Shown: positions 15,326 to 24,140 of the stretch, piece after piece
Numbering within the stretch: the stretch's first letter is position 1
Layout of the letters: each line of letters starts with the position of its first letter
Assembly (NCBI GenBank): GCA_002720095.2
Contig: PBGP02000002.1
Location: 38,434-102,433, forward strand
DNA: 64,000 bases
Source: Methanobacteriota archaeon
GTDB taxonomy: Archaea; Thermoplasmatota; Poseidoniia; Poseidoniales; Poseidoniaceae
Direction of reading: 5' to 3'
Position numbers and translations under genes: made by a program
The notes under the pieces: model-generated
Told to the model about the DNA's origin: nothing
What the model saw: the letters and a program-made list of their open reading frames with translations, nothing else
Databases searched by the model: none

Positions 15326-16432
15326 ATGTCAATTAAGTTACCTGTTGTTGAAAGTACGATATTACCTCCTGAAGAGGGAGAAACACAGGGTTGTATACAA
15401 TGTCAAGCAGGATCTAAATTGGTGTTATTTGTAACTGGAAAATGTCATTGGATGTGTGATTATTGTCCGCTTTCAGACAATCGTAGAGAAATTGATATAA
15501 TGTATGCAAATGAAAGACCGTGCCTTGACTTTTCGGATGTAATTGAGGAAGCTAAAGCAATGAATGCTTCAGGCACAGGTATCACAGGGGGTGATCCAAT
15601 GATGGCAAGAAATAGATCTATTGAAGCCATTAAAACTCTAAAAAATGAATTTGGAGAAGAGCATCATATTCATCTTTACACTAGTATACCATTTAATCCA
15701 GATTTTGCGACAAACCTTAAGATGGCAGGTCTTGATGAAATAAGATTTCATTTGCTAAAGTTTGAATTAGAAAAATATATTCCTACAATCGAGGCATGTG
15801 CAAATGCAGGAATTTTGACAGGTGTAGAGCTACCAGCAGAACCAGATAAAGGAAAAATTCTGGAAGAGTTGTTAGACGAATTAAACGAAACACCTATTAA
15901 ATTTGTCAATTTAAACGAGTTAGAAATTACTGTTGGAAATTACGAGAATATGGAATTAAGAGGCTTTAACATCAGCAATGAAATTACTGCAGGTGCAGAA
16001 GGAAGCGCTGAGTTAGCCACTAAATTAAAGGAAAAAATAAATTATGGAAACTATAACTATCACCTCAAATTCTGCACATCTAGGTATAAAGATGCAGGTC
16101 AATTAAGAGCTCGTTTCTCAAGAAGGGCTAAAGCAAATCTTCAACCATGGGAGGAAATCTCGGACGACGATACTATTGTATTGGGCGCAATTTATTCTGA
16201 AGAAGATAGCTACCGTAAAATTATTTCTGATTTAATCAATTGGTATAGGATTGATGCTCGTTGGATAAACTGGAATAAGGATTATCAACGGATCGAATTA
16301 CCTATTTCAATAGTCGAAGAAATTTGTGATGAAATTGAAGTTCCTTGTGCTCAAATAGAGATTCATCCTACTCATGAGAGATTAGAAGTAGGATTGGTTT
16401 GGTTGAATGATTTTAGGATTCAATTGCCGTAG
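15326..16432 (+). CDS. Radical SAM protein, COG2108-like
   Basis: A 368-aa radical SAM protein. The [4Fe-4S]-binding CxxxCxxC motif is GKCHWMCDYC (Cys40, 44, 47). An additional CxxC (GCIQCQ, Cys23/26) precedes it. SAM-contact motifs follow: GTGITGGDPMM and the HIHLYTS strand. It resembles the uncharacterised archaeal family related to pyruvate formate-lyase activating enzymes (COG2108). The C-terminal 100 residues lack a second cysteine cluster, so a SPASM-type domain is unlikely. The substrate is unknown. The ATG is preceded by ATGGTGGAATT. Linkage to pdxT (10 bp gap) suggests co-expression only. Confidence 0.85.
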   Translation: MSIKLPVVESTILPPEEGETQGCIQCQAGSKLVLFVTGKCHWMCDYCPLSDNRREIDIMYANERPCLDFSDVIEEAKAMNASGTGITGGDPMMARNRSIEAIKTLKNEFGEEHHIHLYTSIPFNPDFATNLKMAGLDEIRFHLLKFELEKYIPTIEACANAGILTGVELPAEPDKGKILEELLDELNETPIKFVNLNELEITVGNYENMELRGFNISNEITAGAEGSAELATKLKEKINYGNYNYHLKFCTSRYKDAGQLRARFSRRAKANLQPWEEISDDDTIVLGAIYSEEDSYRKIISDLINWYRIDARWINWNKDYQRIELPISIVEEICDEIEVPCAQIEIHPTHERLEVGLVWLNDFRIQLP

Positions 16433-16479
16433 AACCATTAATCTCATTATGGCAAACTCAATCGGAGTGCTGAATTAAA

Positions 16480-17925
16480 GTGTTAGATAGCATTCAAAAA
16501 CGCACTGGAATGGATTTAAGAGTCTTTTTTCAAGTTCGAACTTGGCAAGCTTTTTTAATATCCATTGTCTTATTTTCAGTTATTGCTTATTCAGGATTAA
16601 CTGTTTTTGGAATCACCACCTCAAAATTCGGAGTATCAGAAGATGCCCAAAAAGCACCTAATTTTGAAATGATTTCATTGAATAGAACTGGAATTGAATC
16701 AAACTATACTAATGAAACAGGATGGTTTGAATTAGAACAACATTTGGGTAAAGTGATAATTTTAGATTTTATGGCTCATGATTGCCTAGCATGTCATGGA
16801 GTTCAAGCTCATCTTGAGGAAAATATGCAATACTGGGCGGATTTGGATACAGAATATGAATTGTTAATTGTGGCTGTTGGAGCATGGTACAACGAGCCTT
16901 TTGATTATCTAAATGAGACTTCGGGTGGTTATCATGTTCCATATTATTTTACCGGTAAAGGTAGTGTCGAGTCAGTAATAGTAAATGAGACATCTAATGA
17001 AAGAGGTGACCTAAGAGAATATTATAATGCTTGGACAATTCCAGTAGTATATGTTGTTGATCATGAAGGATACTTAATTGCAAAAAACACGGGTACTGGT
17101 TTAGAATGGGACGAATTTGATTCGGCTGTAGAGTTGGCATTAAACGGAGATGCAGAGGAATTAAGATTCGGTTTATCAAAAGTTGACACAACCTCAATGT
17201 TGGCGATTTTTTCATTAGGATTATTTCTTTCAATTCTAGTCTATTTTTCACCATGTGCATTTCCAGTTCTGCCTAGCTTTATTACGTATTATCTTTCATT
17301 AGGGTCAAGAGAAGAAGAGTTAATTGAACAAGGTAAGTTAACTAGGAAAATGCCTAGAGCATGGTTTATTGGTTTACTTTCGGGTTTAGGTATGTGGACT
17401 TTCTTCTTATTAATTGGTGGAATTGCAATCATAATGGGGGAAGCATTTGAAAAGTCAGGAATAATTACACAAATTGCATTTGCAATTGCTTTACTATTGG
17501 TGGTTCTAGGTTTTTTTATGCTAACTGGTGGAACTGCACATTTGATGGGATGGGTGCAAAAATTAATTGATAGATGGAGCACTACAGAAAATGATGAAAC
17601 TTTTACTCCAAGAAGGAATATGTATCTGTATGGAATTGGGTATGCTGCTGCATCAATAGATTGTACTGCCGCTGCAGTGCTACCTTTCATAATTTATTTA
17701 TCCACACAGGGCGGTAACTCAGTCACATTTGGTTTAATGGGTTTGATGTTAGGGCTGTTATTATTGATGATTTTCGTGACGGTAATTATCAGCTTAGGCC
17801 GTCAAGTAATGATTGACTTTTTGAGAAGATCAACAGGAATGATTAAGATGGTTGGATCTTGGATGATGATGTTCGCTGGAATTGGTTTACTTATGTTAAT
17901 GTCAAACCCAGAACTGTTAGGTTAA
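16480..17925 (+). CDS. Thioredoxin-like/redoxin domain fused to CcdA-type transmembrane electron transporter
   Basis: A 481-aa membrane protein. Order: an N-terminal TM anchor (about 25-45); an extracytoplasmic redoxin domain (about 60-215) with the redox pair CLAC in AHDCLACHG and the IPVVYVVDHEG strand; then a CcdA/DsbD-beta-like region (about 240-480) with at least six TM helices. The two TM cysteines of the family are in SPCAFPVLPSF and SIDCTAAAVLPF. It probably carries reducing equivalents across the membrane to keep external or haem-binding thiols reduced. The start is a GTG with GGAGTG upstream; the ATG at codon 11 is an alternative. Its TAA overlaps the convergent gene's TAA (shared TTAA). 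Confidence 0.88.
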   Translation: MLDSIQKRTGMDLRVFFQVRTWQAFLISIVLFSVIAYSGLTVFGITTSKFGVSEDAQKAPNFEMISLNRTGIESNYTNETGWFELEQHLGKVIILDFMAHDCLACHGVQAHLEENMQYWADLDTEYELLIVAVGAWYNEPFDYLNETSGGYHVPYYFTGKGSVESVIVNETSNERGDLREYYNAWTIPVVYVVDHEGYLIAKNTGTGLEWDEFDSAVELALNGDAEELRFGLSKVDTTSMLAIFSLGLFLSILVYFSPCAFPVLPSFITYYLSLGSREEELIEQGKLTRKMPRAWFIGLLSGLGMWTFFLLIGGIAIIMGEAFEKSGIITQIAFAIALLLVVLGFFMLTGGTAHLMGWVQKLIDRWSTTENDETFTPRRNMYLYGIGYAAASIDCTAAAVLPFIIYLSTQGGNSVTFGLMGLMLGLLLLMIFVTVIISLGRQVMIDFLRRSTGMIKMVGSWMMMFAGIGLLMLMSNPELLG

Positions 17926-18761
17926 CTCTCTAATTTTTCTATGAATTCATCAAAATTATCTTTTCTGTCCATAATACATTTCTTTAGAACAATTATTGAC
18001 ATTACTGCAATTATTATTCCAGTTATAAAGTCGAAAAAATAATGCTGCTTTGTTGTCATAGTACTGACTGCAATTGAAATTGACAAACACCAAATACACA
18101 TTGGTATCAGATAACGAGATAAAAGGTCAATTTGTTTTATTTTTTCAGGTAATCTAAGAATTCCTTCTCCTTTTTTAATCCATCTAATTAAAATCCATGA
18201 AATAAATATAGAGTGTGAAACATGTAAAGATGGCCATGAATTATAAGGAGGGTCAGCGGAGTATAGAATTTCATACAATCTTAATACGAGTCCTTTGCCC
18301 AAATCTAAGCCATCTCTGGTATCAATTTTTATAGGCATTAAAACAAAAATAATGAAACAAAATGTGCTCAGTGTTATTAGTACCTGATAAGTGAATATAC
18401 ATTCCATTAAACCTTTCTTATTAAGAGGTACTGAAACAGCCATCGCTATGAATAGCAGGTAATATGCCCCATAAATGAATATTGAGTTTTTGATAAATGG
18501 AATATTTTCGTCGATAATAGAACTAGAGTCAAATATGGAATAATCTCTCCACTCTGCAAAATGAATCGTTAATGCGTAGACTAATGAGATATAAATTGTA
18601 GAAATAATAAATGCTGCAATCGGTAAGTAAATTTTTGATTTTGATTGAACCTTCCAAACGGGCTTCCATAATCTCCAAGGGGTAAATAAGAACTTCTCGA
18701 CAATCTTTTTAGAGATTTTATCACCCCTCAAGAGCGTCAATAATCTGGTGCGCTCTATCAA
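17922..18761 (-). CDS. PAP2-superfamily membrane phosphatase/transferase-like protein
   Basis: A membrane protein of up to 279 aa with about six TM helices. PAP2-type motifs are visible: SWPSLHVSHS (the PSxH motif 2, with its His) and TTKQHYFFDFITG (motif 3, with His and Asp). This arrangement resembles inositolphosphotransferase or lipid-phosphatase members. A role in phospholipid or prenyl-phosphate metabolism is plausible but the substrate is unknown. The start is uncertain: the track start is TTG at 18761, 41 bp inside the upstream gene, and TTG at 18731 would give 269 aa. It is probably translated together with the HTH-ThiN gene. Confidence 0.8.
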   Translation of the reverse strand: MIERTRLLTLLRGDKISKKIVEKFLFTPWRLWKPVWKVQSKSKIYLPIAAFIISTIYISLVYALTIHFAEWRDYSIFDSSSIIDENIPFIKNSIFIYGAYYLLFIAMAVSVPLNKKGLMECIFTYQVLITLSTFCFIIFVLMPIKIDTRDGLDLGKGLVLRLYEILYSADPPYNSWPSLHVSHSIFISWILIRWIKKGEGILRLPEKIKQIDLLSRYLIPMCIWCLSISIAVSTMTTKQHYFFDFITGIIIAVMSIIVLKKCIMDRKDNFDEFIEKLES

Positions 18762-19566
18762 TTAATTCGATTGGGTTGGAAGCCAAAATGTAAAGGGTCG
18801 GCACCCACCCAAAATCTCCTTCATCTATAACTATCTGAGCATCTTTAGATTTTTCATCAGGAATACTCTTTGGGGCCATTGCAATATTTAAATTCAGATT
18901 CTTTGCAGCTTTTCTAATTTTTTTTATGGAATTTTTTGGTAAAGATAGATTAATTATTGCATTAGCTTTTGAGCCAAATTTTTTAATTTTTAGCAGTAAC
19001 TCTGCTAAATGTTTACTAGCTCCAAATTCAGGGGATGAAAGATACTTTATTTTTTCATCAATAATCCATAATCTTCCTGGAAATGCCGCTACATCATTAA
19101 TATCCTCAGCATCATTTGTGGATGCTGCAACATTCATTCCTACGGCAGGTTGCCAATTCTTGATTTTTTGAATGATAAACCTTTGAGTAATCCACTCCAG
19201 TCTTCTGATTAAACTAGCTCTTGTTTGTCCTTTATCTAAATCAGTTCCAGTTAAAATTTTATCAAACCTGATATTCCTTCCGTCATCAAACAAAAACTCA
19301 ATAACATATCTTTGCTGTTTTAATTTTGCCTCAGGCCCTAAATTAGATAATAATTGTGTCATTTCACTAGCCCAACTGTCAATAACAGATTCATCAGCAC
19401 TTCCTTTAAGAGGTGGCAAAGGTCTTCCTCTTTGTCTACTAATTGTACTCTGGGTCATGCCAATCATTTTTGAGATACTTTGCTGACTCCAGCCTTGAGC
19501 TTGTAATGATCTCGCAACCTGCATTTGTAGCCTATCAATCCATTTTGTGCCATCTTCACCTAGCAT
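18721..19566 (-). CDS. HTH-ThiN transcriptional regulator (ThiR-like)
   Basis: The N-terminal 60 residues hold a helix-turn-helix (LQAQGWSQQSISKMIGMTQSTISRQ-like, with the recognition helix around TQSTISRQRG). The C-terminal half (about 110-280) matches the ThiN thiamine-phosphate synthase fold: VGMNVAAS, DVAAFPGRLWII, FGASKHLAELLLKIK and the ending WVPTLYILASNPIELIDRAH. HTH-ThiN fusions are the archaeal ThiR repressors that sense thiamine phosphates (established family knowledge). The track start is TTG at 19617; I prefer ATG at 19566 (281 aa), which begins just before the HTH. No thiamine gene is in the window, so its target here is unclear; neighbours are panD and the PAP2 gene. Confidence 0.82.
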   Translation of the reverse strand: MLGEDGTKWIDRLQMQVARSLQAQGWSQQSISKMIGMTQSTISRQRGRPLPPLKGSADESVIDSWASEMTQLLSNLGPEAKLKQQRYVIEFLFDDGRNIRFDKILTGTDLDKGQTRASLIRRLEWITQRFIIQKIKNWQPAVGMNVAASTNDAEDINDVAAFPGRLWIIDEKIKYLSSPEFGASKHLAELLLKIKKFGSKANAIINLSLPKNSIKKIRKAAKNLNLNIAMAPKSIPDEKSKDAQIVIDEGDFGWVPTLYILASNPIELIDRAHQIIDALEG

Positions 19567-19629
19567 TGAGCTACTGTAGAAGTGGTAGTTATTCAATGTG
19601 ACGCAATTTATATGCAATCCGCATACAGT

Positions 19630-19956
19630 TTATTTAAGGTCAACAACCACCGGCTCGATATCTTGTTTTGAAGGATCTATTTGAGCCCAAGATAATATGA
19701 ATAGTTCATCGCCAACTTGAGCGTGTCTTGCTGCGGGTCCGTTCAGTGCAAAGATTCCACTACCAGCTTCACCTTTGATTACATATGTCTCAATTCGGGA
19801 CCCGTTGTTAAGATTAACCACTAGTACTTTTTCATTCTCAGTTAATACAGCACTTTTCATTATATTTTCATCAATTGTAATGCTTCCTACATAAAATAAT
19901 TCGGTTTGAGTAACTTTTGCATACGCAATTTTTGATTTTAGTTTGGTGATTAACAT
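19630..19956 (-). CDS. panD: Aspartate 1-decarboxylase, pyruvoyl type (PanD)
   Basis: Makes beta-alanine from aspartate for pantothenate and coenzyme A. The self-cleavage site Gly24-Ser25 (FYVGSITID) falls exactly at residues 24/25 when translation begins at the ATG at 19956 (108 aa). Arg54 and Tyr58 (GSRIETY) then also fall at the positions known from bacterial PanD, as does Lys9. AGGGGTG lies nine bases upstream of this ATG. The GTG at 19968 in the track is therefore not the likely start. This is the bacterial pyruvoyl enzyme; many archaea use a PLP-dependent decarboxylase instead, so transfer from bacteria is likely. Confidence 0.93.
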   Translation of the reverse strand: MLITKLKSKIAYAKVTQTELFYVGSITIDENIMKSAVLTENEKVLVVNLNNGSRIETYVIKGEAGSGIFALNGPAARHAQVGDELFILSWAQIDPSKQDIEPVVVDLK

Positions 19957-19965
19957 CTTATACAA

Positions 19966-19972
19966 CACCCCT
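19966..19972 (-). promoter_or_regulatory. Shine-Dalgarno site deciding the panD start
   Basis: AGGGGTG on the minus strand is nine bases upstream of the ATG at 19956. It excludes the GTG at 19968, which overlaps this site. Confidence 0.6.
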
Positions 19973-19981
19973 AAAAGTAGG

Positions 19982-19990
19982 TTATATAAA
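19982..19990. promoter_or_regulatory. Candidate divergent TATA element between panD and gcvT
   Basis: TTATATAAA lies in the 84-bp gap between the two divergent genes and reads TATA-like on both strands. It is about 51 bp upstream of the gcvT ATG and 26 bp upstream of the panD ATG. The gcvT spacing is compatible with an archaeal TATA box and a short leader. Inferred from position and composition only. Confidence 0.45.
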
Positions 19991-20003
19991 TTGAAATCGG
20001 TTT

Positions 20004-20021
20004 AGGTATTATTGAATACCT
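20004..20021. promoter_or_regulatory. Perfect 7-bp inverted repeat upstream of gcvT
   Basis: AGGTATT-ATTG-AATACCT lies 20 bp before the gcvT start and just downstream of the TATA-like element. It could be an operator for a dimeric repressor, or an RNA hairpin in the gcvT leader. No regulator is identified. Confidence 0.4.
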
Positions 20022-20040
20022 CCCGCGCTTAGAGTGTAAC

Positions 20041-21228
20041 ATGGATGTGGATGATGGCGAATTATCGAGAACTTCTTGCTATAATGAACATGTACTAGCT
20101 GGAGCAAATATGGTTGATTTTCATGGTTATGAATTACCGATGTGGTACTCCAGTATTATGGAAGAACATCTGGCAACGAGATCTAAAGTTGGATTATTTG
20201 ATGTATCTCATATGGGTTTTTTTTGTTTTCATGGGGATAACGTGAGAGAATGGTTTGAATCAATAGCTACTCAAAAAGTAACATCCATAGTTGTTGGAAA
20301 ATGCGGATACACTCATTTTTTAGACTTCGATGGAAATATTATTGATGACATGATTTTCGCCGTAACTAATGATGAAGAAATGTCCATGTTTAGGAAGAAT
20401 TGGAACAACACAGGTAGCCCTGTAATTTTAGGAGTACCTAATGCAAGTATGATTGATGTTATGATGGATTGGTATACAAGTTTGCTACCATCAGATGGAT
20501 CGATAACTATTGAAAACCTCTCTGATGAATATAGTATTCTTGCATTGCAAGGTCCAAATTCAAAAGATGTATTAATCTCAGTTCTCGGTGTTGAAAATAA
20601 TGTTAATCGTTTTAGTTGTCAAGCAATTAAGGAAAATGAATTAGGAATTTCTGGATGGATTCAAGGGACTGGATATACTGGTGAATTAGGATTTGAAATT
20701 TTCATTCCAAATTCTCAAGCACCCGTGATATGGTCAGAAATTCTCAAGGATAAATCTGATTCAGGAGTTACACCCGTAGGTTTAGGAGCTAGAGATACAT
20801 TGAGACTAGAAATGGGTTATTTGTTGTCAGGTCAAGATTTTTACTGGCCAGGTCTAGGAGACTCAGATTCCAATACAAATTTAATTAGAAACAGTCTTGA
20901 AACTCAAATTCCTTTTGGGTTAGAACTTGAGCATGACTTTTTGGGTAAAGAAAATATGATTGGAAAACAAAGTAACGAACATTTATTTGGTTTGGAATAC
21001 CTAGAGCGAGGGCCAGCACCAAGACCGGGACATTCTGTTTATTCAGACTCAAGTATTAACTCTGAAAGTTTAGGAATAATTACCTCTGGAGCACCAAGTC
21101 CAAGTTTGGGGAATAAAGGTATAGCTTTAGCATACCTAAATCAAGTTAAAATTGGTGATATTGTGTACGTTGCTGCGAGTAAAAGAAAACTAATTAAAGC
21201 AAAAATTGTTGTACCTCCATTTATCTAG
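20041..21228 (+). CDS. gcvT: Glycine cleavage system T protein (aminomethyltransferase)
   Basis: A 395-aa tetrahydrofolate-dependent aminomethyltransferase that takes the aminomethyl group from lipoyl GcvH. Signatures: VDFHGYELPMWY, GLFDVSHMGFF, DGNIIDDMIF, ALQGPNSK, GTGYTGELGFEIF, VGLGARDTLRLEMGY and the C-terminal barrel with GIITSGAPSPSLG. The usual folate-side strand YLVVNA is replaced by a divergent segment near residue 120. The family also includes dimethylglycine- and sarcosine-oxidase-like folate enzymes, but the gcvPA/gcvPB neighbours decide for GcvT. It heads the gcv cluster behind a divergent promoter. Confidence 0.93.
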   Translation: MDVDDGELSRTSCYNEHVLAGANMVDFHGYELPMWYSSIMEEHLATRSKVGLFDVSHMGFFCFHGDNVREWFESIATQKVTSIVVGKCGYTHFLDFDGNIIDDMIFAVTNDEEMSMFRKNWNNTGSPVILGVPNASMIDVMMDWYTSLLPSDGSITIENLSDEYSILALQGPNSKDVLISVLGVENNVNRFSCQAIKENELGISGWIQGTGYTGELGFEIFIPNSQAPVIWSEILKDKSDSGVTPVGLGARDTLRLEMGYLLSGQDFYWPGLGDSDSNTNLIRNSLETQIPFGLELEHDFLGKENMIGKQSNEHLFGLEYLERGPAPRPGHSVYSDSSINSESLGIITSGAPSPSLGNKGIALAYLNQVKIGDIVYVAASKRKLIKAKIVVPPFI

Positions 21229-21268
21229 AAATACAAATATTCATACTTCGTTTTGAAATGGGTAGTAC

Positions 21269-22639
21269 ATGGACCAACTGCCTAACTTAGGTCGGGAAAA
21301 TGAAATGCTGTCTCTGATGGGGATGAACTCGATTGAAGATTTATTTTCTGATATACCAGAAAATGTTCGTTACGAAGGTAAATTACCATTAAGAGCCCCC
21401 CAATCTGAAGAAGAAATATTGTATGATGCAGAGAATTTATTGAACTCAAACATCACATCAAAAGATAAAATCAGCTTCCTAGGTGCGGGATTATACCGTA
21501 ATTATGTACCTTCCTTAGTCGGACAACTCATTGGTCGCGGTGAATTTCTAACATCCTACACTCCGTATCAACCAGAGGTTAGTCAAGGTATGTTACAGGC
21601 AATGTGGGAATTCCAAACAATGGTTAGTGAGCTAACAGGATTACCCATATCCAATGTTAGCGTTTATGATATTTCTACCGCAGCTGCAGAAGCCATAACA
21701 TGTTCCGTCAGAGTGCATAATAAGAAGGCTACTCAAAAAGATACAGTTTATGTTTCAGAATTAATTCCACCAGATAGACTTTCTGTAATAGAAAACTACA
21801 CAATGGGTGGAGGAATTTGCATAAAAAAGCTGAAACATTCTGAGAATGGGTTAATTGACATTGAAGGAATTAAAAATGCATCGGGTTCATGTGCAGTTTA
21901 TCTTGAACAACCTAATCCATTAGGAATACTTGATGAAGGAATCACCGAAATTAAACAAATTATTGGACAGAATACTGCTTTGATAATTGGTGTGAACCCT
22001 ACTTCGTTAGGAGTTTTAGAGGCACCAGGAAATTATGGTGCGGACATTGTTGTAGGTGAAGGTCAACCTTTAGGAGTTGGAATGACAGCTGGCGGCCCAA
22101 TTTACGGTATTTTTGCCTGTTCGAAAGCATACCTCAGACAAATGCCTGGTCGGATAGTAGGAAAAAGTAATGACGACAAAGGAAGAGTCGCATTCTGTTT
22201 GACTCTTTCAACACGAGAACAACACATTAGAAGACACAGAGCCACATCTAATCTGTGTACAAATGAAACTTTAATTGCTTTGATGGGTGCAATGCACATG
22301 TCTCTTTTAGGCCCTAAAGGAATTGAAAAACTTGGGCTAAGAAACTTTGCAGCAAGACAATTATTGCAACAAGAACTTTCTGAAGTAGAAGGATTAGAAA
22401 TGCCATATGCTATGAATAATCATTATAATGAGTTTGTAATTAAATTACCTCATGATTCTAAAACTGTGTTAGACTGGTTGGATGAACAGGGTGTAATTGG
22501 CGGATTAGCCTTGTCCGAATGGTATGAAAACTCAGAAAATGAAATCTTAGTTTGTGCTACAGACCAAACAACTAGTAGAGAAATCGAAATATTTAGAAAT
22601 AAGCTTGAAGAGTTTCTGGAGGTGAATTCAAATGAGTAA
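21269..22639 (+). CDS. gcvPA: Glycine dehydrogenase (decarboxylating) subunit 1, GcvPA
   Basis: A 456-aa N-terminal-type half of the two-subunit P protein (PLP-dependent glycine decarboxylase). Typical features are the start LGRENEMLSLMGM, LPISNVSVYDISTAAAEA, the GEGQPLGVGMTAGGP loop, and CLTLSTREQHIRRHRATSN. The PLP-binding lysine is in the GcvPB partner. It follows gcvT by 40 bp and overlaps gcvPB by eight bases, implying coupled translation and 1:1 subunits. The P protein transfers the glycine aminomethyl group to lipoyl GcvH with release of CO2. Confidence 0.96.
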   Translation: MDQLPNLGRENEMLSLMGMNSIEDLFSDIPENVRYEGKLPLRAPQSEEEILYDAENLLNSNITSKDKISFLGAGLYRNYVPSLVGQLIGRGEFLTSYTPYQPEVSQGMLQAMWEFQTMVSELTGLPISNVSVYDISTAAAEAITCSVRVHNKKATQKDTVYVSELIPPDRLSVIENYTMGGGICIKKLKHSENGLIDIEGIKNASGSCAVYLEQPNPLGILDEGITEIKQIIGQNTALIIGVNPTSLGVLEAPGNYGADIVVGEGQPLGVGMTAGGPIYGIFACSKAYLRQMPGRIVGKSNDDKGRVAFCLTLSTREQHIRRHRATSNLCTNETLIALMGAMHMSLLGPKGIEKLGLRNFAARQLLQQELSEVEGLEMPYAMNNHYNEFVIKLPHDSKTVLDWLDEQGVIGGLALSEWYENSENEILVCATDQTTSREIEIFRNKLEEFLEVNSNE

Positions 22640-24140
22640 CATCTTCGAATTCGAAGGAGTCGATGGAATGGGATATTCCCAACCTGATTTATTAGTGGAA
22701 GAATCAGATCTAAAATTACCAGTTGGTTTACTAAGAAAAAAATTACCAAGGTTACCTCTACTATCTGAACCAGAAGTCGTACGTCATTATACCTGGTTAT
22801 CAACAAGAAATTTTGGAATTGATACAGGTTTTTATCCTCTAGGATCTTGCACAATGAAGCATAACCCTAGGGTAAACGAAGTAATCGCTGCGATGCCAGG
22901 AATTACTGAATTACACCCACTACAAAAAGAATCTCATCTTCAAGGCTTGTTATCCATAATGTTCGAGATGCAGGAAATGCTAGCTATTTGCGCAGGAATG
23001 GATTCAGTAACGCTACAACCTGTAGCAGGAGCGCAAGGAGAGTTCACTGCAATCAGATGTATTCAGGAATATCATAAATCAATTGGAGAAGGTCACAGGA
23101 ACAAAGTAATTGTACCCGATTCTGCTCATGGAACCAATCCTGCAAGTGCGGCAATGTGTGGGTATGAAATTATTGAAATACCATCTGGAGAAGATGGACT
23201 GTTGGATTTAGACGCTCTAAAATCTGTAGTGGGTAACGATACTGCAGCAATGATGATTACCAATCCTAACACTCTAGGGATATTTGAACATGAAATTTCA
23301 AAGGCAGCGGATATAGTGCATTCTGCAGGAGGACAAATGTATTATGATGGTGCTAACTTTAATGCAATACTTGGTAAAACAACACCTGGGTTGATGGGTT
23401 TTGACGCAGTACACTACAACCTTCACAAAACATTTAGTCAACCTCACGGAGGTGGAGGGCCAGGCTCAGGTCCAATTGGTGTTAAATCACATCTTGCAGA
23501 GTTCCTTCCTTCGCCTATGATTTCTAGAAGAAAGAAAAACAAAGATGATGGTAATGGAGTTGATGGAGATTGGTGGTATGTAAAGGTGCAACCAGAAAAT
23601 TCAATTGGAAAAGTGCAACAGTGGATGGGTAATTCTGGAGCAATTGTAAGATGTTGGGCTTTTTATCGTAGGTATGGGTTCCAGTTAGAAAAAATGAGTG
23701 AGCATGCAGTTTTAAACGCAAATTATTTGAGACATATTCTAATGAATCCAAACGAAGAAATTGCATCTAAAATACCAGTAATGCCAGTCGATGGTTCAAA
23801 TGTCAAATTTTGTAAGCACGAGTTTACTATCAGTGCGTTACCACTTAAGGAAAAATCAGGAATAACAGCGATGGATCTTGCTAAAGGGCTATTGGATAAG
23901 GGTTACATGGCACCTACTGTTTATTTCCCTTTAGTGGTGCCTGAATGTATGATGATCGAACCAACAGAGACAGAATCTAAGAAAACGCTTGATACATTTG
24001 CTTCTAAGTTTCATGAAGTACTAACCGAGGATTCTGAAACATTACACAATGCACCAGTGACAACCCATGTAGGTAGAGTGGATGAAGTATTAGCGGCAAG
24101 AAATTTAATATTGAAATATGAATTTGAAGATATGGATTAA
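22632..24140 (+). CDS. gcvPB: Glycine dehydrogenase (decarboxylating) subunit 2, GcvPB
   Basis: A 502-aa PLP-binding half of the P protein. Signatures: GFYPLGSCTMKHNP, DSAHGTNPASAAMCGY, MYYDGANFNAI, and the PLP lysine in VHYNLHKTFSQPHGGGGPGSGP. The ATG lies inside the end of gcvPA with GGAGGTGAATTCAA before it. gcvH and the lipoate-handling genes are absent from the window, so the complex must be completed from elsewhere. Its TAA shares the palindrome TTAA with the stop of the convergent deoA gene. Confidence 0.96.
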   Translation: MSNIFEFEGVDGMGYSQPDLLVEESDLKLPVGLLRKKLPRLPLLSEPEVVRHYTWLSTRNFGIDTGFYPLGSCTMKHNPRVNEVIAAMPGITELHPLQKESHLQGLLSIMFEMQEMLAICAGMDSVTLQPVAGAQGEFTAIRCIQEYHKSIGEGHRNKVIVPDSAHGTNPASAAMCGYEIIEIPSGEDGLLDLDALKSVVGNDTAAMMITNPNTLGIFEHEISKAADIVHSAGGQMYYDGANFNAILGKTTPGLMGFDAVHYNLHKTFSQPHGGGGPGSGPIGVKSHLAEFLPSPMISRRKKNKDDGNGVDGDWWYVKVQPENSIGKVQQWMGNSGAIVRCWAFYRRYGFQLEKMSEHAVLNANYLRHILMNPNEEIASKIPVMPVDGSNVKFCKHEFTISALPLKEKSGITAMDLAKGLLDKGYMAPTVYFPLVVPECMMIEPTETESKKTLDTFASKFHEVLTEDSETLHNAPVTTHVGRVDEVLAARNLILKYEFEDMD

